Assembly (NCBI RefSeq): GCF_002734215.1
Contig: NZ_NSEB01000006.1
Coordinates: forward strand, 372,001 to 436,000
Source of the DNA: Fredinandcohnia onubensis
GTDB lineage: Bacteria > Bacillota > Bacilli > Bacillales > Bacillaceae_L
Length of the DNA: 64,000 bases
Direction: 5' to 3'
In this document: positions 1 through 9,591 of the stretch, piece by piece
How the letters are laid out: every line of letters begins with the position of its first letter
Numbering within the stretch: the first letter of the stretch is position 1
The notes under the pieces: generated by a model
Told to the model about the DNA's origin: nothing
Databases searched by the model: none
The model's input: only the letters and a program-made list of their open reading frames with translations
Translations under genes and position numbers: made by a program

Positions 1-791
1 GAATACCCTAAATCCTGTGCACTATGGATTACACCTAATGCCATTTCATCTGTACCTACAAATACAGCAGTTGGCTTATCTGCAAATTCATGGATTCTCT
101 CAAAACCTTCAATACCAGAATCGTATGTGTAATCACCTTCGATTACAAGTTCTTCGTTGTAAGAAAGTCCTGCATCCTCGATAGCTCGTTTATAACCATT
201 TAATTTTTTTTCACCATTAATTGGTTCATTTAATGGACCAGTAACGAACGCGATTTTCTTATGACCTTTATTAGCAAATTCCGTTACTGCGTCATATGCA
301 GCCTGTTCGACATCGATTGTTACAGCTGGGACCGTATTTGTGCTCTCCACTGAAGCAGCTAATACTATCGGAACAGGAGACTTTTCAAATTCCTCGACAT
401 GCTCTTCCGTAATATTTCCGCTCATAAAGACAATACCGTCCACTTGCTTTCCAAGCATTGTATTTAATAGGTGGAATTCTTTATCCTTATTTTGGTCAGA
501 GTTACTTAGGATAATATTATACTTATACATCGTCGCAATATCTTCAATTCCACGTGCAAGCTCTGAATAAAAGATATTTGAGATATCTGGAATGATTACT
601 CCAACTGTTGTCGTTTTTTTACTAGCTAGTCCACGAGCCACAGCATTTGGGCGATAGCCTAATCGATCAATTGCTTCTTGTACTTTCTTTCGAGTTGTTG
701 GTTTTACATTTGGGTTACCATTTACAACACGTGATACGGTTGCCATGGAGACATTGGCTTCCCTCGCTACATCATAGATTGTCACATTCAT
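1..791 (-). CDS. ccpA: Catabolite control protein A (3' end outside window)
   Basis: This is the LacI-family global regulator that binds cre sites with HPr-Ser46-P and controls carbon catabolite repression and activation. The N-terminus reads [20 protein letters not shown], the typical helix-turn-helix, followed by the hinge motif ([13 protein letters not shown]) and the periplasmic-binding-protein-like core ([13 protein letters not shown]). About 263 codons are visible; CcpA is normally near 330 residues, so roughly the last 65-70 lie beyond the left edge. The ATG at 791 has AAGGAG 8 nt upstream. The gene is separated from upstream aroA by the aroA terminator, so it should have its own promoter in 792-960. 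The identification is very secure because the sequence is nearly colinear with B. subtilis CcpA. Confidence 0.96.
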   Translation of the reverse strand, partial: MNVTIYDVAREANVSMATVSRVVNGNPNVKPTTRKKVQEAIDRLGYRPNAVARGLASKKTTTVGVIIPDISNIFYSELARGIEDIATMYKYNIILSNSDQNKDKEFHLLNTMLGKQVDGIVFMSGNITEEHVEEFEKSPVPIVLAASVESTNTVPAVTIDVEQAAYDAVTEFANKGHKKIAFVTGPLNEPINGEKKLNGYKRAIEDAGLSYNEELVIEGDYTYDSGIEGFERIHEFADKPTAVFVGTDEMALGVIHSAQDLGY

Positions 792-962
792 TGACAGCAC
801 TCCTTATTTCAAGTTACCACTTATATGTTAGTATTAACTTTTTTATTCAAACAAATGTCATGTTTGCTTATTTTATCTAATAATCATACGATACTTGCAC
901 CGCAAGGGCAATTACTTTGTGCAATTCTTAACAAATTCGTTAAAATTATCGAAAAAAGCTCG

Positions 963-991
963 AAAAAACCTCCTACTTTTACAGTAGGAGG
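963..991 (-). terminator. Rho-independent terminator of aroA
   Basis: The arms CCTCCTAC and GTAGGAGG enclose a 7-nt loop, and on the minus strand the hairpin is followed by six T residues. It lies about 145 nt beyond the aroA stop, with repeat family A copy 1 in between. Confidence 0.85.
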
Positions 992-1008
992 TCTTCATGA
1001 AAAATCAA

Positions 1009-1140
1009 ATGCGCCTTGGCGTATTTGCGCCCAGATTTTTTTCAAGCGTGCTTGAAAAATTTCATCTAAAAAATCTGAGGCATGCGCCAGAGGCTATAAT
1101 TTTATTCAGTGGGGTTTAAACCCTACTGAATAAAATTATA
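1009..1140 (+). repeat. Dispersed structured repeat, family A, copy 1
   Basis: This is a 132-bp unit that matches a second copy at 57981-58110. Order of parts: a small GCC/GGC palindrome with GTATTTGCGCCCAGA; an outer CAGATTTTTT / AAAAAATCTG stem enclosing a TCAAGC..GCTTGA hairpin; a GGCATGCGCCAGAGGCT segment; and a long terminal hairpin at 1095-1140. The terminal hairpin contains the aroA stop codon (1136-1138), so the element abuts the 3' end of aroA in opposite orientation. The copies differ by paired changes in the stems, for example CAAG/CTTG here versus CGAG/CTCG in copy 2. Confidence 0.8.
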
Positions 1141-2212
1141 CACGAACGGCTTGAGTTGCCTTAAGTTCTGTGATCCATTTTTCAAATTGATCAAAATCCA
1201 TTTGCTGTGCTGAGTCTGATAGAGCAATTGCTGGATCTGGATGTACCTCCGCCATGACACCATCTGCTCCAATTGCAAGAGCTGCTTTTGCACATGGCAA
1301 TAATAAATCACGACGTCCAGTTGAATGTGTTACATCAACAAATACTGGTAAGTGTGTTTCTTGTTTTAAGATTGGAACTGCAGAAATATCTAGTGTATTA
1401 CGAGTAGCTTTTTCGTAAGTACGGATACCTCTTTCACAAAGAATGATTTGGTCATTTCCTTGAGATATGATATATTCTGCTGCATTTACGAATTCATCAA
1501 GTGTAGCAGCCAATCCGCGTTTTAATAATACAGGCTTTTTAACAGAACCCGCTGCTTTTAATAATTCGAAGTTCTGCATGTTACGAGCACCGATTTGGAT
1601 AACATCGATGTAATCACAAGCAACTTCAATATCTGCTGGGTTTACAATTTCACTGATAACAGCCATGTTTGTTTCATCAGCAACGCGTTTTAAGATTTTT
1701 AATCCTTCTAGTCCTAATCCTTGGAAGTCATAAGGAGAGGTTCTAGGCTTGAATGCGCCGCCACGAAGTAGGCGTAAACCATATTTCTTTGCTTCTGCAG
1801 CTACTGCAGCTGTTTGCTCATAACTTTCAACAGCACATGGTCCAACGATGAATTGTTGTGAGCCATCACCAATTTTAACACCTTTTACATCGACAATTGT
1901 ATCTTCTGGTTTTTTCTTACGTGAAACAAGGAGAGCTTTGCGATGATCGTCTTCTTGAATCTCAAGACCTGCCTTGAAAATTTCTTTGAAGATATGTTGT
2001 ACAGTTGATGTTTCGAAAGGTCCCTCATTATGCTCTAAAATGTTATTTAACATTTTTCTTTCGCGTACTGGATCGTATCGGTTAACACCTTGTGCTTCTT
2101 TTACTTTTCCAATTTCTTGTACTAATTTCCCGCGTTCACTAATAAGTTTAAGAATTTCAAGGTTAATTTCTTCTACTCTGTCGCGTAGGTTATCTAGTTC
2201 TACTTTACTCAT
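1136..2212 (-). CDS. aroA: Bifunctional chorismate mutase / DAHP synthase
   Basis: This cytoplasmic enzyme makes 3-deoxy-D-arabino-heptulosonate 7-phosphate from PEP and erythrose 4-phosphate, the first shikimate-pathway step. Residues 1 to about 90 form an AroQ-type chorismate mutase domain ([20 protein letters not shown]), which in the B. subtilis enzyme acts as the allosteric sensor for chorismate and prephenate. The rest is a KDO8P/DAHP-synthase TIM barrel with [23 protein letters not shown] and DVTHSTGRR motifs. The length of 358 residues matches the family. The ATG at 2212 follows AAAGGAAGAG. It sits upstream of ccpA as in B. subtilis but has its own terminator. Confidence 0.96.
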   Translation of the reverse strand: MSKVELDNLRDRVEEINLEILKLISERGKLVQEIGKVKEAQGVNRYDPVRERKMLNNILEHNEGPFETSTVQHIFKEIFKAGLEIQEDDHRKALLVSRKKKPEDTIVDVKGVKIGDGSQQFIVGPCAVESYEQTAAVAAEAKKYGLRLLRGGAFKPRTSPYDFQGLGLEGLKILKRVADETNMAVISEIVNPADIEVACDYIDVIQIGARNMQNFELLKAAGSVKKPVLLKRGLAATLDEFVNAAEYIISQGNDQIILCERGIRTYEKATRNTLDISAVPILKQETHLPVFVDVTHSTGRRDLLLPCAKAALAIGADGVMAEVHPDPAIALSDSAQQMDFDQFEKWITELKATQAVRV

Positions 2213-2440
2213 CTCACTCTTCCTTTCTCCACCCAGTTATTATCGCAATCTAATCGAAAATCTGATATATTTCTAGTAATTAGAATTCATTATAAACGAT
2301 AAAATTCCATATGTCACTAAAAACTTTATTACCCAAACGCTTTTAAGCAATAAAGTATATTATGATACAATCGATTGATCGGTGATTACAAAAATAAAAT
2401 AGTTGAACAATTCTTTTTATTTATACAATTGTATCGTATT

Positions 2441-2475
2441 AAAAAGAAAAGTCCATGGTTTTTTAGCCATGGACT
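2441..2475 (-). terminator. Terminator of the ytxGHJ operon
   Basis: The arms AGTCCATGG and CCATGGACT pair across an 8-nt loop, followed on the minus strand by TTTTCTTTTT. The hairpin lies directly after the ytxJ stop codon. Confidence 0.85.
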
Positions 2476-2480
2476 CTTCT

Positions 2481-2819
2481 TTATTCACCAACAGCGACTA
2501 ATGCTTCTTTCGTTATACTTCTATGAGAGGCATTCCATTTTACCTTGCCATCTTCAAAAAGAAGAGCCTGTGGTGATTCATGTTTAATTTCAAAGTTCTC
2601 TGCAATGTGATTTGAGAGTTCTTTTGCTTCTTGAACATATAGATAGTAGCTTGGTACATTTTCATGTTCTGAAACAAATTGTTCATACTCATCAAAAGCT
2701 GCTTTACTAATTGGACAAGTAAGACTGTGCTTTATAAAAATAAATTTATTTTCTTTTTCTAGGACTTGGTTAAATTCTTCGATTGTTTCAATTTTTGCCT
2801 TCCCCATCTTTACATACAT
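2481..2819 (-). CDS. ytxJ: YtxJ, thioredoxin-fold monothiol (bacilliredoxin-like) protein
   Basis: This 112-residue soluble protein has the YtxJ family thioredoxin-like fold. The active-site segment is HSLTCPISKAAF, with a single cysteine in a TCPIS motif rather than a CxxC pair, and SPQALLFEDGKV corresponds to the cis-Pro region. The family is annotated as part of bacillithiol redox metabolism; that role is inferred from family knowledge. It is the last gene of ytxG-ytxH-ytxJ, 11 nt after ytxH. The start at 2819 is placed by GGGAG 4 nt upstream; an internal ATG at 2807 is possible but lies too far from the site. Confidence 0.88.
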   Translation of the reverse strand: MYVKMGKAKIETIEEFNQVLEKENKFIFIKHSLTCPISKAAFDEYEQFVSEHENVPSYYLYVQEAKELSNHIAENFEIKHESPQALLFEDGKVKWNASHRSITKEALVAVGE

Positions 2820-2830
2820 CTCCCTATTTA

Positions 2831-3217
2831 TTAGTAGTTAGTAGTTTGTGTATTATTTTCTGCGTCGTCTAAGGCTTGCTTCGCTTCAGCAAGCTTTTCC
2901 TGGAACAGCTGTTCACTTCCAGCTGAATCCTGATTAGTTTCTTCTGTCGCTCCATCTACTACTGATTCATTAACTTCAGGCTCACTTTGCCCAGTAGAAG
3001 GTTTAAAGTCTTTTACTTTTGTTAAAATCTGATTGGACTGCTCAGAGATTGTTTTAGAAAGTGAATTTGTTTTTTCCTTTACAACAGAAGCTTGATCATT
3101 CATCTGCCTACGGAATTCTTGTCCTGTTTTTGGCGCTAAAAATAATGCTGTTGCAGCACCAACAGCTGCACCTACAATTGTTCCTAAGATAAAATTTGAA
3201 CCACTATTTTTTCCCAT
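2831..3217 (-). CDS. ytxH: YtxH, general stress membrane-anchored protein
   Basis: This 128-residue protein begins with a glycine/alanine-rich membrane segment (FILGTIVGAAVGAATALFLAP). The P-K-TGQEFRRQ boundary that follows is the YtxH-family signature. A long polar, probably coiled tail rich in Glu, Gln and Lys completes it. YtxH proteins are SigB-controlled in B. subtilis and their biochemical role is unknown. The ATG shares a base with the ytxG stop (TAATG), so translation is coupled. The downstream ytxJ follows after 11 nt. Confidence 0.88.
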   Translation of the reverse strand: MGKNSGSNFILGTIVGAAVGAATALFLAPKTGQEFRRQMNDQASVVKEKTNSLSKTISEQSNQILTKVKDFKPSTGQSEPEVNESVVDGATEETNQDSAGSEQLFQEKLAEAKQALDDAENNTQTTNY

Positions 3218-3669
3218 TATAATCCCCTTTCTTCATTCGAAATTGGTTTGTCGTGCTTTTGTTTCTTATCTTTCCATTTATCCCAAATCTCTATTACAGC
3301 ATTCCCCACTTGGACAACCTGTGAGATTTTGGTTTTATTTTTCTCTAACTGTACTGCTACCTCTTCTGTCACATTTCCGACTGATTTATTGAAGCGTTGT
3401 AAAGAAGTTCCGACGTCTTTAACAGCATCAACAACTGTATTCAAACTCTCGGACTTCTGCTGAATATCTTCTGCAAGCTTATTGGTTTTATGCAAGAGTT
3501 CTGTCGTTTCACTTGTTACACCTTCCATCTGTTTCTCTAATCCAGATAAAGTACTTGCTACATTATCCAATGTTACTTGAAGGGAACGTAGTGTCCTTGA
3601 GAGATAAATAACCAAAATTAAAAAAGCTACTGCAATTACTGCAACACTTATGTATACGATAAGAATCAT
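3217..3669 (-). CDS. ytxG: YtxG, DUF948 general stress protein
   Basis: This 150-residue protein has an N-terminal transmembrane helix (residues about 2-25, [22 protein letters not shown]). A long helical region follows ([23 protein letters not shown]) that resembles methyl-accepting-type coiled coils, as is typical of DUF948. The tail is lysine-rich. It is the first gene of the ytxGHJ operon and carries a SigB-type promoter at 3696-3720. The start at 3669 follows GGAGG about 10 nt upstream. Known biology from B. subtilis is induction by general stress; molecular function is not established. Confidence 0.88.
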   Translation of the reverse strand: MILIVYISVAVIAVAFLILVIYLSRTLRSLQVTLDNVASTLSGLEKQMEGVTSETTELLHKTNKLAEDIQQKSESLNTVVDAVKDVGTSLQRFNKSVGNVTEEVAVQLEKNKTKISQVVQVGNAVIEIWDKWKDKKQKHDKPISNEERGL

Positions 3670-3695
3670 TCGTGATGCACCTCCTTCTATCTTTG

Positions 3696-3720
3696 TTACC
3701 CGATTTTACCGATATCAAAC
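3696..3720 (-). promoter_or_regulatory. SigB-type promoter of ytxGHJ
   Basis: On the minus strand the sequence reads GTTTGA, 13 nt, GGGTAA, which fits the SigB consensus GTTTAA-N12-15-GGGWAW. It lies about 27 nt upstream of the ytxG start. The B. subtilis orthologous operon is SigB-dependent, which supports the reading. Confidence 0.75.
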
Positions 3721-3865
3721 ATACTATCCCCATTGTTTAACTTTCGACAAAAATCATTGAAGTCCTCCAAGGAATTTATAAGCAATCGATTTTAATAAAC
3801 AATTTCCTTTTTTTCGGTTACAATAGGAATGTACATAAGCAAAATTGAATTTGGAGGCAATTAAT

Positions 3866-4981
3866 ATGAAAGATCCACGTATTGAAACACTCGCTCGTAA
3901 TTTAATTAATTATTCTGTACGCCTCGGGGAAGGTGAAAAAGTACTCATCGAGAACTTCGGCTTGCAGCGTGAGCTAGTGGCTGCGCTTATTAATGAAGCA
4001 TATAAAGCTGGTGGATATCCATTTGTATCATTAAAAGACCACCAAGTAGATCGTGCTCTTTTGTTAGGTGCTCAGGAAAAGCAGTTTGAAATGAAAGCCG
4101 ATTTCGAAGCAAACGTTATGAGCAAAATGGATGCCTATATAGGCTTACGTTCTGGTGATAACATTAATGAGTTTGCAGATGTACCGGATGACAAAATGAA
4201 AATTGAAGGAAATACAGTCGGCAAAAAAGTACATCGTGAAATACGTGTACCAAAAACAAAATGGGTAGTGCTACGTTATCCAAATTCTTCGATGGCTCAA
4301 CTAGCGAAGATGAGTACAGAAGCATTTGAAGATTTTTATTTTAATGTGTGTAATCTTGATTACGGTAAAATGAGCAATGCGATGGATGCACTTGTTGAAC
4401 TTATGGATCATACCGACAAGGTACGCATTACGGGTCCTGGTACCGACCTTACATTCTCCATCAAAGGCATTAAAGCAATTAAATGTGCAGGTGAAATGAA
4501 TATCCCAGATGGTGAGGTATATACTGCTCCTGTTCGTGATTCTGTTAACGGTACTTTAACATATAATACGCCATCCCCATATCAAGGCTTCACATTTGAA
4601 AATGTATCACTTACTTTTAAAGATGGAAAAATTGTAGAAGCTACATCGAACGATACTGAGCGTATTAATAAAATTCTTGATACAGATGAAGGTGCACGTT
4701 TTATCGGTGAATTTGCGATTGGAGTAAATCCATACATTCAACATCCAATGCAAGACATTCTATTTGATGAAAAAATTGATGGCAGCTTCCATTTCACACC
4801 TGGCCAGGCCTATGATGATGCATACAATGGAAACAACTCAAATATTCATTGGGATATGGTAAATATTCAACGCCCTGAATATGGCGGTGGCGAAATCTAT
4901 TTTGATGATGTACTTATTCGTAAGGACGGCCGCTTCGTTATCCCTGAGCTTGAACCATTAAACCCAGAAAATTTAAAGTGA
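3866..4981 (+). CDS. M29-family aminopeptidase (AmpS/PepS type)
   Basis: This 371-residue metallo-aminopeptidase belongs to family M29 (thermophilic aminopeptidase T, PepS, AmpS). It removes N-terminal amino acids using a two-metal centre. Family segments visible include the N-terminal LARNLINYSVRLGEGEKVLIE, GEMNIPDGEVYTAPVRDSVNG, EGARFIGEFAIGVNP and the C-terminal HWDMVNIQRPEYGGGEIYFDDVLIRKDG. The true start is the ATG at 3866, because GGAGG lies about 9 nt before it; an in-frame TTG at 3845 has no such site. It is divergent from ytxG and stands where B. subtilis has no gene between ytxG and murC. Repeat family B copy 1 follows the stop at once. Confidence 0.92.
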   Translation: MKDPRIETLARNLINYSVRLGEGEKVLIENFGLQRELVAALINEAYKAGGYPFVSLKDHQVDRALLLGAQEKQFEMKADFEANVMSKMDAYIGLRSGDNINEFADVPDDKMKIEGNTVGKKVHREIRVPKTKWVVLRYPNSSMAQLAKMSTEAFEDFYFNVCNLDYGKMSNAMDALVELMDHTDKVRITGPGTDLTFSIKGIKAIKCAGEMNIPDGEVYTAPVRDSVNGTLTYNTPSPYQGFTFENVSLTFKDGKIVEATSNDTERINKILDTDEGARFIGEFAIGVNPYIQHPMQDILFDEKIDGSFHFTPGQAYDDAYNGNNSNIHWDMVNIQRPEYGGGEIYFDDVLIRKDGRFVIPELEPLNPENLK

Positions 4982-4988
4982 ATTGAAA

Positions 4989-5105
4989 TGCGCAAGCGCC
5001 TTGTTCAGCCCCGACAAGCATAAGAAAAGCCGGCGAGAAGGATGTCTTTTATCCTTTTTGACGGATTGGCTTATGACCTCGAGGGGCTAGGCGCTGGAGC
5101 TGGAC
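4989..5105 (+). repeat. Dispersed structured repeat, family B, copy 1 (3' UTR)
   Basis: This roughly 117-bp element starts 8 nt after the aminopeptidase stop and ends about 6 nt before a terminator. It is bounded by AAGCGCC and GGCGCTGG, which can pair. Inside it are a CATAAG/CTTATG stem, GCCGGC, and an AAGGA/TCCTT hairpin. Copy 2 at 51811-51990 has the same frame with compensatory changes (AAGGT/ACCTT and CACAAG/CTTGCG) and an extra inserted hairpin module. Confidence 0.8.
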
Positions 5106-5110
5106 ATAGA

Positions 5111-5152
5111 AAAAAAAGACCTTTGCGACATGTTTCGCAAAGGTCTTTTTTT
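5111..5152. terminator. Bidirectional terminator between aminopeptidase and murC
   Basis: The arms AAAAAAAGACCTTTGCGA and TTCGCAAAGGTCTTTTTTT pair nearly perfectly across a 5-nt loop and give a U-run on both strands. The murC stop codon is at its right edge. Confidence 0.9.
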
Positions 5153-6449
5153 ATACGACCGCTTTTTCGTAGGCATCCTGAAATTTTTGAATATCGCCGG
5201 CTCCCATAAAAATTAATACACTATTCTCATGTTTTTTAAGGATAGAAGTATTGTCTTCTTGGATTAACTCAGAACCTGGGATTTTCCCTTGTAGATCCCC
5301 AATGGAGAGCTCCCCTTTATTTTCACGGGCTGAACCGAAAATATCACATAGATAAACTTGATCCGCTTTTACTAAGCTTGCAGCAAAGTCATCCAAAAAT
5401 GTCTGTGTTCTTGTAAATGTATGTGGTTGGAAAATCGCCACAATTTCACGATCAGGATATTTTTGCCTTGCAGCTTCAATTGTTGCATTGATCTCTGTTG
5501 GGTGATGTGCATAATCATCAATTAATATTTGATTTCCGACTCGTTTCTCAGAGAATCTACGCTTTACACCACCGAAGCTCAACAAACGCTCTTGAATAAT
5601 GGACACATCAATATTCTCATAATGGCATAATGCAATTACACCTAAAGCATTTAATACATTATGATTTCCGTATCCGTTGATGGAAAAGCTTGCAAAAAAG
5701 GTATTTCTTACGAAAACATCAAAGGTAGAACCTTCTGTGTTTTTCTTGATATTTCGCGCTTGAAAATCATTTTCTTCTCCAATACCATAAAACACAACAG
5801 GTACCTTCGCGCGGATGCTTTGAAGGTATTCATCATCTCCACAAGCAATGATTCCCTTCTTAACTTGCAAGGCCATTTCTTGAAAGGCATTGAACACATC
5901 TTCAATATTTGCAAAATAATCTGGATGATCAAAATCAATATTCGTCATTATCGCGTAATCAGGGTGATAGCTTAAGAAATGACGTCTGTATTCGCATGCT
6001 TCAAATACAAAGTTCTTATTATTCTCTGATCCCTTACCACTTCCATCCCCAATGAGGTAGGAAGTTGGTTCTGCTCCTTGCAGGACATGTGCAAGTAAGC
6101 CTGTTGTAGATGTTTTTCCATGGGAGCCTGTTACGGCAACGCTCGTATACTTTTTCATAAATTCACCTAGGAAACGGTGATAGCGAATAACAGGTAGCCC
6201 CATTTCGACCGCTTTTACTATTTCTTCATGAGTATCAGGGAAGGCATTCCCGGCAATAACCGTCAGACCTTCATGAATATTTTCCTTGTCAAAAGGTAAA
6301 ATCTTTATTCCTCTTTGCTCTAAAGGCTTTTGTGTGAAATAAAATTTTTCATGGTCAGACCCTTGAACTTCATAATTCATGTCATGAAGTATCTGTGCCA
6401 ATGAACTCATGCCAGTACCTTTGATTCCAACGAAGTGGTAAACTGTCAT
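5151..6449 (-). CDS. murC: UDP-N-acetylmuramate--L-alanine ligase
   Basis: This cytoplasmic Mur ligase adds L-alanine to UDP-MurNAc in an ATP-dependent step of peptidoglycan precursor synthesis. The N-terminal domain carries [15 protein letters not shown]. The central ATP-binding domain has the P-loop [12 protein letters not shown], and [11 protein letters not shown] in the C-terminal domain is a MurC signature. The length of about 432 residues is normal. The ATG at 6449 is chosen because GGAGG precedes it by 8 nt; the longer frame to 6467 lacks such a site. It lies between sftA and the ytx genes as in B. subtilis. Confidence 0.96.
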   Translation of the reverse strand: MTVYHFVGIKGTGMSSLAQILHDMNYEVQGSDHEKFYFTQKPLEQRGIKILPFDKENIHEGLTVIAGNAFPDTHEEIVKAVEMGLPVIRYHRFLGEFMKKYTSVAVTGSHGKTSTTGLLAHVLQGAEPTSYLIGDGSGKGSENNKNFVFEACEYRRHFLSYHPDYAIMTNIDFDHPDYFANIEDVFNAFQEMALQVKKGIIACGDDEYLQSIRAKVPVVFYGIGEENDFQARNIKKNTEGSTFDVFVRNTFFASFSINGYGNHNVLNALGVIALCHYENIDVSIIQERLLSFGGVKRRFSEKRVGNQILIDDYAHHPTEINATIEAARQKYPDREIVAIFQPHTFTRTQTFLDDFAASLVKADQVYLCDIFGSARENKGELSIGDLQGKIPGSELIQEDNTSILKKHENSVLIFMGAGDIQKFQDAYEKAVV

Positions 6450-6815
6450 ATAAAGAACCTCCAACAATGTCTATCTGTAAGACAGTATATGAAATTCATC
6501 TAATTTTGATAATTGTACCCATGATTTTGAGATAGGTGCTATTAAGTAAAATCGAATTTTATGTATATACAATCATCTCACATTTTTTCATTATAGCACT
6601 AATCAATGGTGAAGACCATTACGAAAAAATAACTAGAAATCAACAAGAAGTATGAAGTATGTCCTACGAAACCACAACTTAAGTGGGATGAGTTATCCTT
6701 ATTATGAACGTAGGACATTAGAATTAACCTGTTGTAGCACTGATTTTTCTATGATAGTGAGTCATACATTTGATTCCTTTTACCTATAAAGGAAAAAGGG
6801 CGATAACAATAGTTA
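6450..6815. other. Intergenic region murC-sftA with a long inverted repeat
   Basis: No open frame with a ribosome binding site is visible in this AT-rich stretch. It contains perfect 10-bp arms, ATGTCCTACG at 6659-6668 and CGTAGGACAT at 6709-6718, separated by 40 nt. The murC promoter should also lie here, but I cannot assign it. Confidence 0.5.
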
Positions 6816-6822
6816 TCAGCCC
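6793..6822 (-). terminator. Terminator of sftA
   Basis: On the minus strand GGGCTGATAAC pairs with GTTATCGCCC across 4 nt, followed by TTTTTCC. The sftA stop codon (6816-6818) lies inside the left arm. Confidence 0.8.
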
Positions 6823-9506
6823 TCATATATCTCAGCTAAATCCTCTTCAGTTATCAAAACTTCACGTGGTTTACTACCACGAGATTCAGAGATAATTCCT
6901 TGTTCTTCCATCATATCAATTAGACGTGCTGCACGATTATATCCAATTCTAAAACGTCTTTGGACACTAGAGGTAGAAGCTCCCCCATGTTCAAGAACGA
7001 ACTCACATGCCTCAAAAAAGAGCTCATCTTCTTCATTTGTGATTGAAGCTTTCTTTAGGAGCTCGTCCTGTTCAAACATATAGCTTGGCTTCATTTCTGA
7101 TTTTACAAAATTAACAACTTCCTCGATTTCATCATCTGTAACAAAGTTGCCTTGTACACGAAATGGCTTTGAAGAACCATTCTCTAGGAAAAGCATATCT
7201 CCTCTTCCAAGCAACTTTTCTGCCCCACTTGAGTCAATGATCGTTCTTGAATCAACCTGTGAGGAAACAGAAAACGCGATACGAGTTGGAATATTCGCTT
7301 TGATTAATCCTGTGATAACATCTACCGATGGGCGTTGAGTCGCAAGAATTAAGTGGATTCCACAGGCTCTTGCTTTTTGGGCAATTCGGCAGATTGAGTC
7401 CTCTACATCCCCTGGCGCTACCATCATTAGATCAGCAAGCTCATCAATGATAATCACGAGATAAGGTAATTTCCCGCTTTTCTCATCATGCTTTTTCACC
7501 ATTTCATTATATCTACCAATATCACGAACACCGGTATGGGCAAATAATTCATATCTTCTTTCCATTTCTTCAACTGCCCACTTTAGAGAAGCTGTTGCCG
7601 CCTTTACATCCGTAATAACCGGGCTTACAAGATGTGGAATATGGTTATAAGGTGCCAATTCTACCATTTTGGGATCAATAAGTAGTAACTTCACTTCATC
7701 CGGTGATGCTTTATATAACAAACTGACAAGCATTGCGTTAATACATACACTTTTACCCGAACCAGTCGCACCTGCGATAAGTCCATGTGGCATCTTTTGT
7801 AAATCCGTTACAATCGGCTTTCCAGAGATATCAAGACCCATTGCAACAGCTAATGGTGATTGATTTGTTAGGAATTCAGGAGTTTGTATGATTTCCTTTA
7901 ATAGTACAGGCTTGCTTTTTCTATTTGGTACTTCAATACCAATTGTATTTTTTCCAGGAATCGGTGCTTCGATCCGAATATCCTTGGCAGCCAAACTTAA
8001 TTTAATGTCATCTGATAGATTTGTAATTTTATTTACTTTCACACCAGGCTCTGGGTGTACCTCAAATCTAGTAACAGCAGGGCCCTGTGTTACATTCACC
8101 ACTTTTGCACGGACTTTAAAATTTCGTAGGGTCTCGTCTAAAATATTTTGCTGGTCAAGTAACCATTGACTGTCATCAGCTTGTTCGGCAGGAGGCGCAT
8201 TTAAGAAAGAAAGCTCTGGGAAAGTATAGCCAGGTTGTTGAACTTCGTCTTCCTGATGTGTTTGTAATTCTTGCTGGATTGGTTGTTCCTGATCTACTGA
8301 CTGTTCACTTTGCCTAGTTTTTTCCTGCTCAACTGGTTGTTCATTTTGCCTTGGTGCTTCCTGTTCAACTAGTTGTTCATTTTGTCTTGGTGCTTCCTGT
8401 TCAACTAGCTGTTCATTTTGTCTTGGTGCTTCCTGTTGTCTTTTTTGTTCAATTGGATCGACAGGAGTTACTTGTGTTACTTTTTCTGGTTTCCTCTGTG
8501 ACAATTTCTGTTTATCCTTTTTAAACATTAATACATTAAACGGTATATTGGATCGTCTCGGCTCTGTTCTAGTCTGTTCAGTTTTGTCTGAGTGTTCAAC
8601 CTGTGTTTCAGTATTCTCAACAGTAGCTTCAGTTTCCTCCGCTTTAGGACCTTCTTGCATTTCGAAACTTTCAATCTGATCAACTGGCTCTTCTGTCACA
8701 ATTTCTTCGGTATGTATCATTTCTTGCTCAACTAGTTTTGTTTCCTCAGGCGCATTTAATTCCTCCTCCACAACAATTTGTATTGGAGTTTCCTCATTAA
8801 TAGACTCTTTGGCTTGTGGCTCAGTAGCAGCCGGTACTTCCTCAGTTACCTCTTCTTCACTTATTAATTGATTCGCAAAGCTTGCCACCTTTTGCTCTGT
8901 ATCTTCTAAAGTAGTTGAAACTGTATACTGTTTTGGTTCTACTTGCTCCGTTAGTATGATTGTTGAAGCAACCTCTTCTTGTGCTTCTTTCCATGCCCTA
9001 GCAATCGATTCTGTATCTGCGATAGGCGTTGAAGGAAGTTCATACTCTACTATTTCTTGAGCTGTATCCTGAGCTATTTCCTGAGGCTTTGGTTTACCTA
9101 GACCAAATACCGGGGATGGTGTCTCGGAAGGTTGAAAGGGTTGTTTCTCTTGTAACTTTACAACGGTTTTAGGAGTTGAATTCCTAGTTGGTTGTGAGGT
9201 TCTTGTTTGTTGAGTTTGCTGAGCTTTTTGTGTTTGCTGTGTCTGCTTTGTATGCTGTTTTTGCTGTGTCTGCTGTGCTCGCTGCGTTTGCTGTGTTCGC
9301 TGTGTTTGCCTGGTTTGTACCTTTTCCTTTTTTATTCTTGTTTTTTCTTGATCTGGTATGACCGGAAAACGAAAATTTCCCTTTGGGTATTCATATGTCA
9401 CTCTTGCCTCAACAGGTTTGTTTTGTCTGATTTGAGTCGCTTTAATTTCAATTGGATCATCATCGTCCGTCTGTAAAAAATGTAGTAATCTTTTTATCCA
9501 ATTCAC
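6816..9506 (-). CDS. sftA: DNA translocase SftA (FtsK/SpoIIIE family)
   Basis: This is the septum-associated soluble FtsK-like ATPase that helps clear chromosomal DNA from the closing septum. The C-terminal motor contains the Walker A motif GATGSGKSV near residue 580, a Walker B region [16 protein letters not shown], and [20 protein letters not shown] winged-helix gamma domain ([25 protein letters not shown]) ends the protein. There are no membrane helices, which separates it from SpoIIIE. The first 450 residues are low-complexity, with Gln/Thr runs and four tandem 12-residue units of the [12 protein letters not shown] type. I prefer the GTG at 9506, since GGAAGAG is well spaced from it; a GTG at 9515 is the alternative. 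ytpR is not found next to it. Confidence 0.93.
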   Translation of the reverse strand: MNWIKRLLHFLQTDDDDPIEIKATQIRQNKPVEARVTYEYPKGNFRFPVIPDQEKTRIKKEKVQTRQTQRTQQTQRAQQTQQKQHTKQTQQTQKAQQTQQTRTSQPTRNSTPKTVVKLQEKQPFQPSETPSPVFGLGKPKPQEIAQDTAQEIVEYELPSTPIADTESIARAWKEAQEEVASTIILTEQVEPKQYTVSTTLEDTEQKVASFANQLISEEEVTEEVPAATEPQAKESINEETPIQIVVEEELNAPEETKLVEQEMIHTEEIVTEEPVDQIESFEMQEGPKAEETEATVENTETQVEHSDKTEQTRTEPRRSNIPFNVLMFKKDKQKLSQRKPEKVTQVTPVDPIEQKRQQEAPRQNEQLVEQEAPRQNEQLVEQEAPRQNEQPVEQEKTRQSEQSVDQEQPIQQELQTHQEDEVQQPGYTFPELSFLNAPPAEQADDSQWLLDQQNILDETLRNFKVRAKVVNVTQGPAVTRFEVHPEPGVKVNKITNLSDDIKLSLAAKDIRIEAPIPGKNTIGIEVPNRKSKPVLLKEIIQTPEFLTNQSPLAVAMGLDISGKPIVTDLQKMPHGLIAGATGSGKSVCINAMLVSLLYKASPDEVKLLLIDPKMVELAPYNHIPHLVSPVITDVKAATASLKWAVEEMERRYELFAHTGVRDIGRYNEMVKKHDEKSGKLPYLVIIIDELADLMMVAPGDVEDSICRIAQKARACGIHLILATQRPSVDVITGLIKANIPTRIAFSVSSQVDSRTIIDSSGAEKLLGRGDMLFLENGSSKPFRVQGNFVTDDEIEEVVNFVKSEMKPSYMFEQDELLKKASITNEEDELFFEACEFVLEHGGASTSSVQRRFRIGYNRAARLIDMMEEQGIISESRGSKPREVLITEEDLAEIYEG
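8319..8440 (-). repeat. Intragenic 36-bp tandem repeats in sftA
   Basis: About three and a half 36-bp units encode successive 12-residue blocks [36 protein letters not shown] and a degenerate [12 protein letters not shown]. The first copies are almost identical at DNA level, which suggests recent slippage or recombination. They lie in the predicted unstructured linker before the motor domain. Confidence 0.85.
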
Positions 9507-9547
9507 AACTATCACTCTTCCATTTCAATTCTATTCCTTATTGTAAC

Positions 9548-9576
9548 AAAAAAGCCGCTAGTTTTCCTAGCGACTT
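9548..9576 (-). terminator. Terminator downstream of ytpQ
   Basis: AGTCGCTAG pairs with CTAGCGGCT across a short loop, and the minus strand continues into TTTTT. It separates ytpQ from sftA, so the two are probably not one transcript. Confidence 0.75.
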
Positions 9577-9591
9577 TTGGTAGAGTATCGT

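Noticed and set aside
9207-9476. Leu/Cys-rich 89-codon frame on the plus strand
   Set aside because: It is the antisense of the Gln/Thr repeats of sftA.
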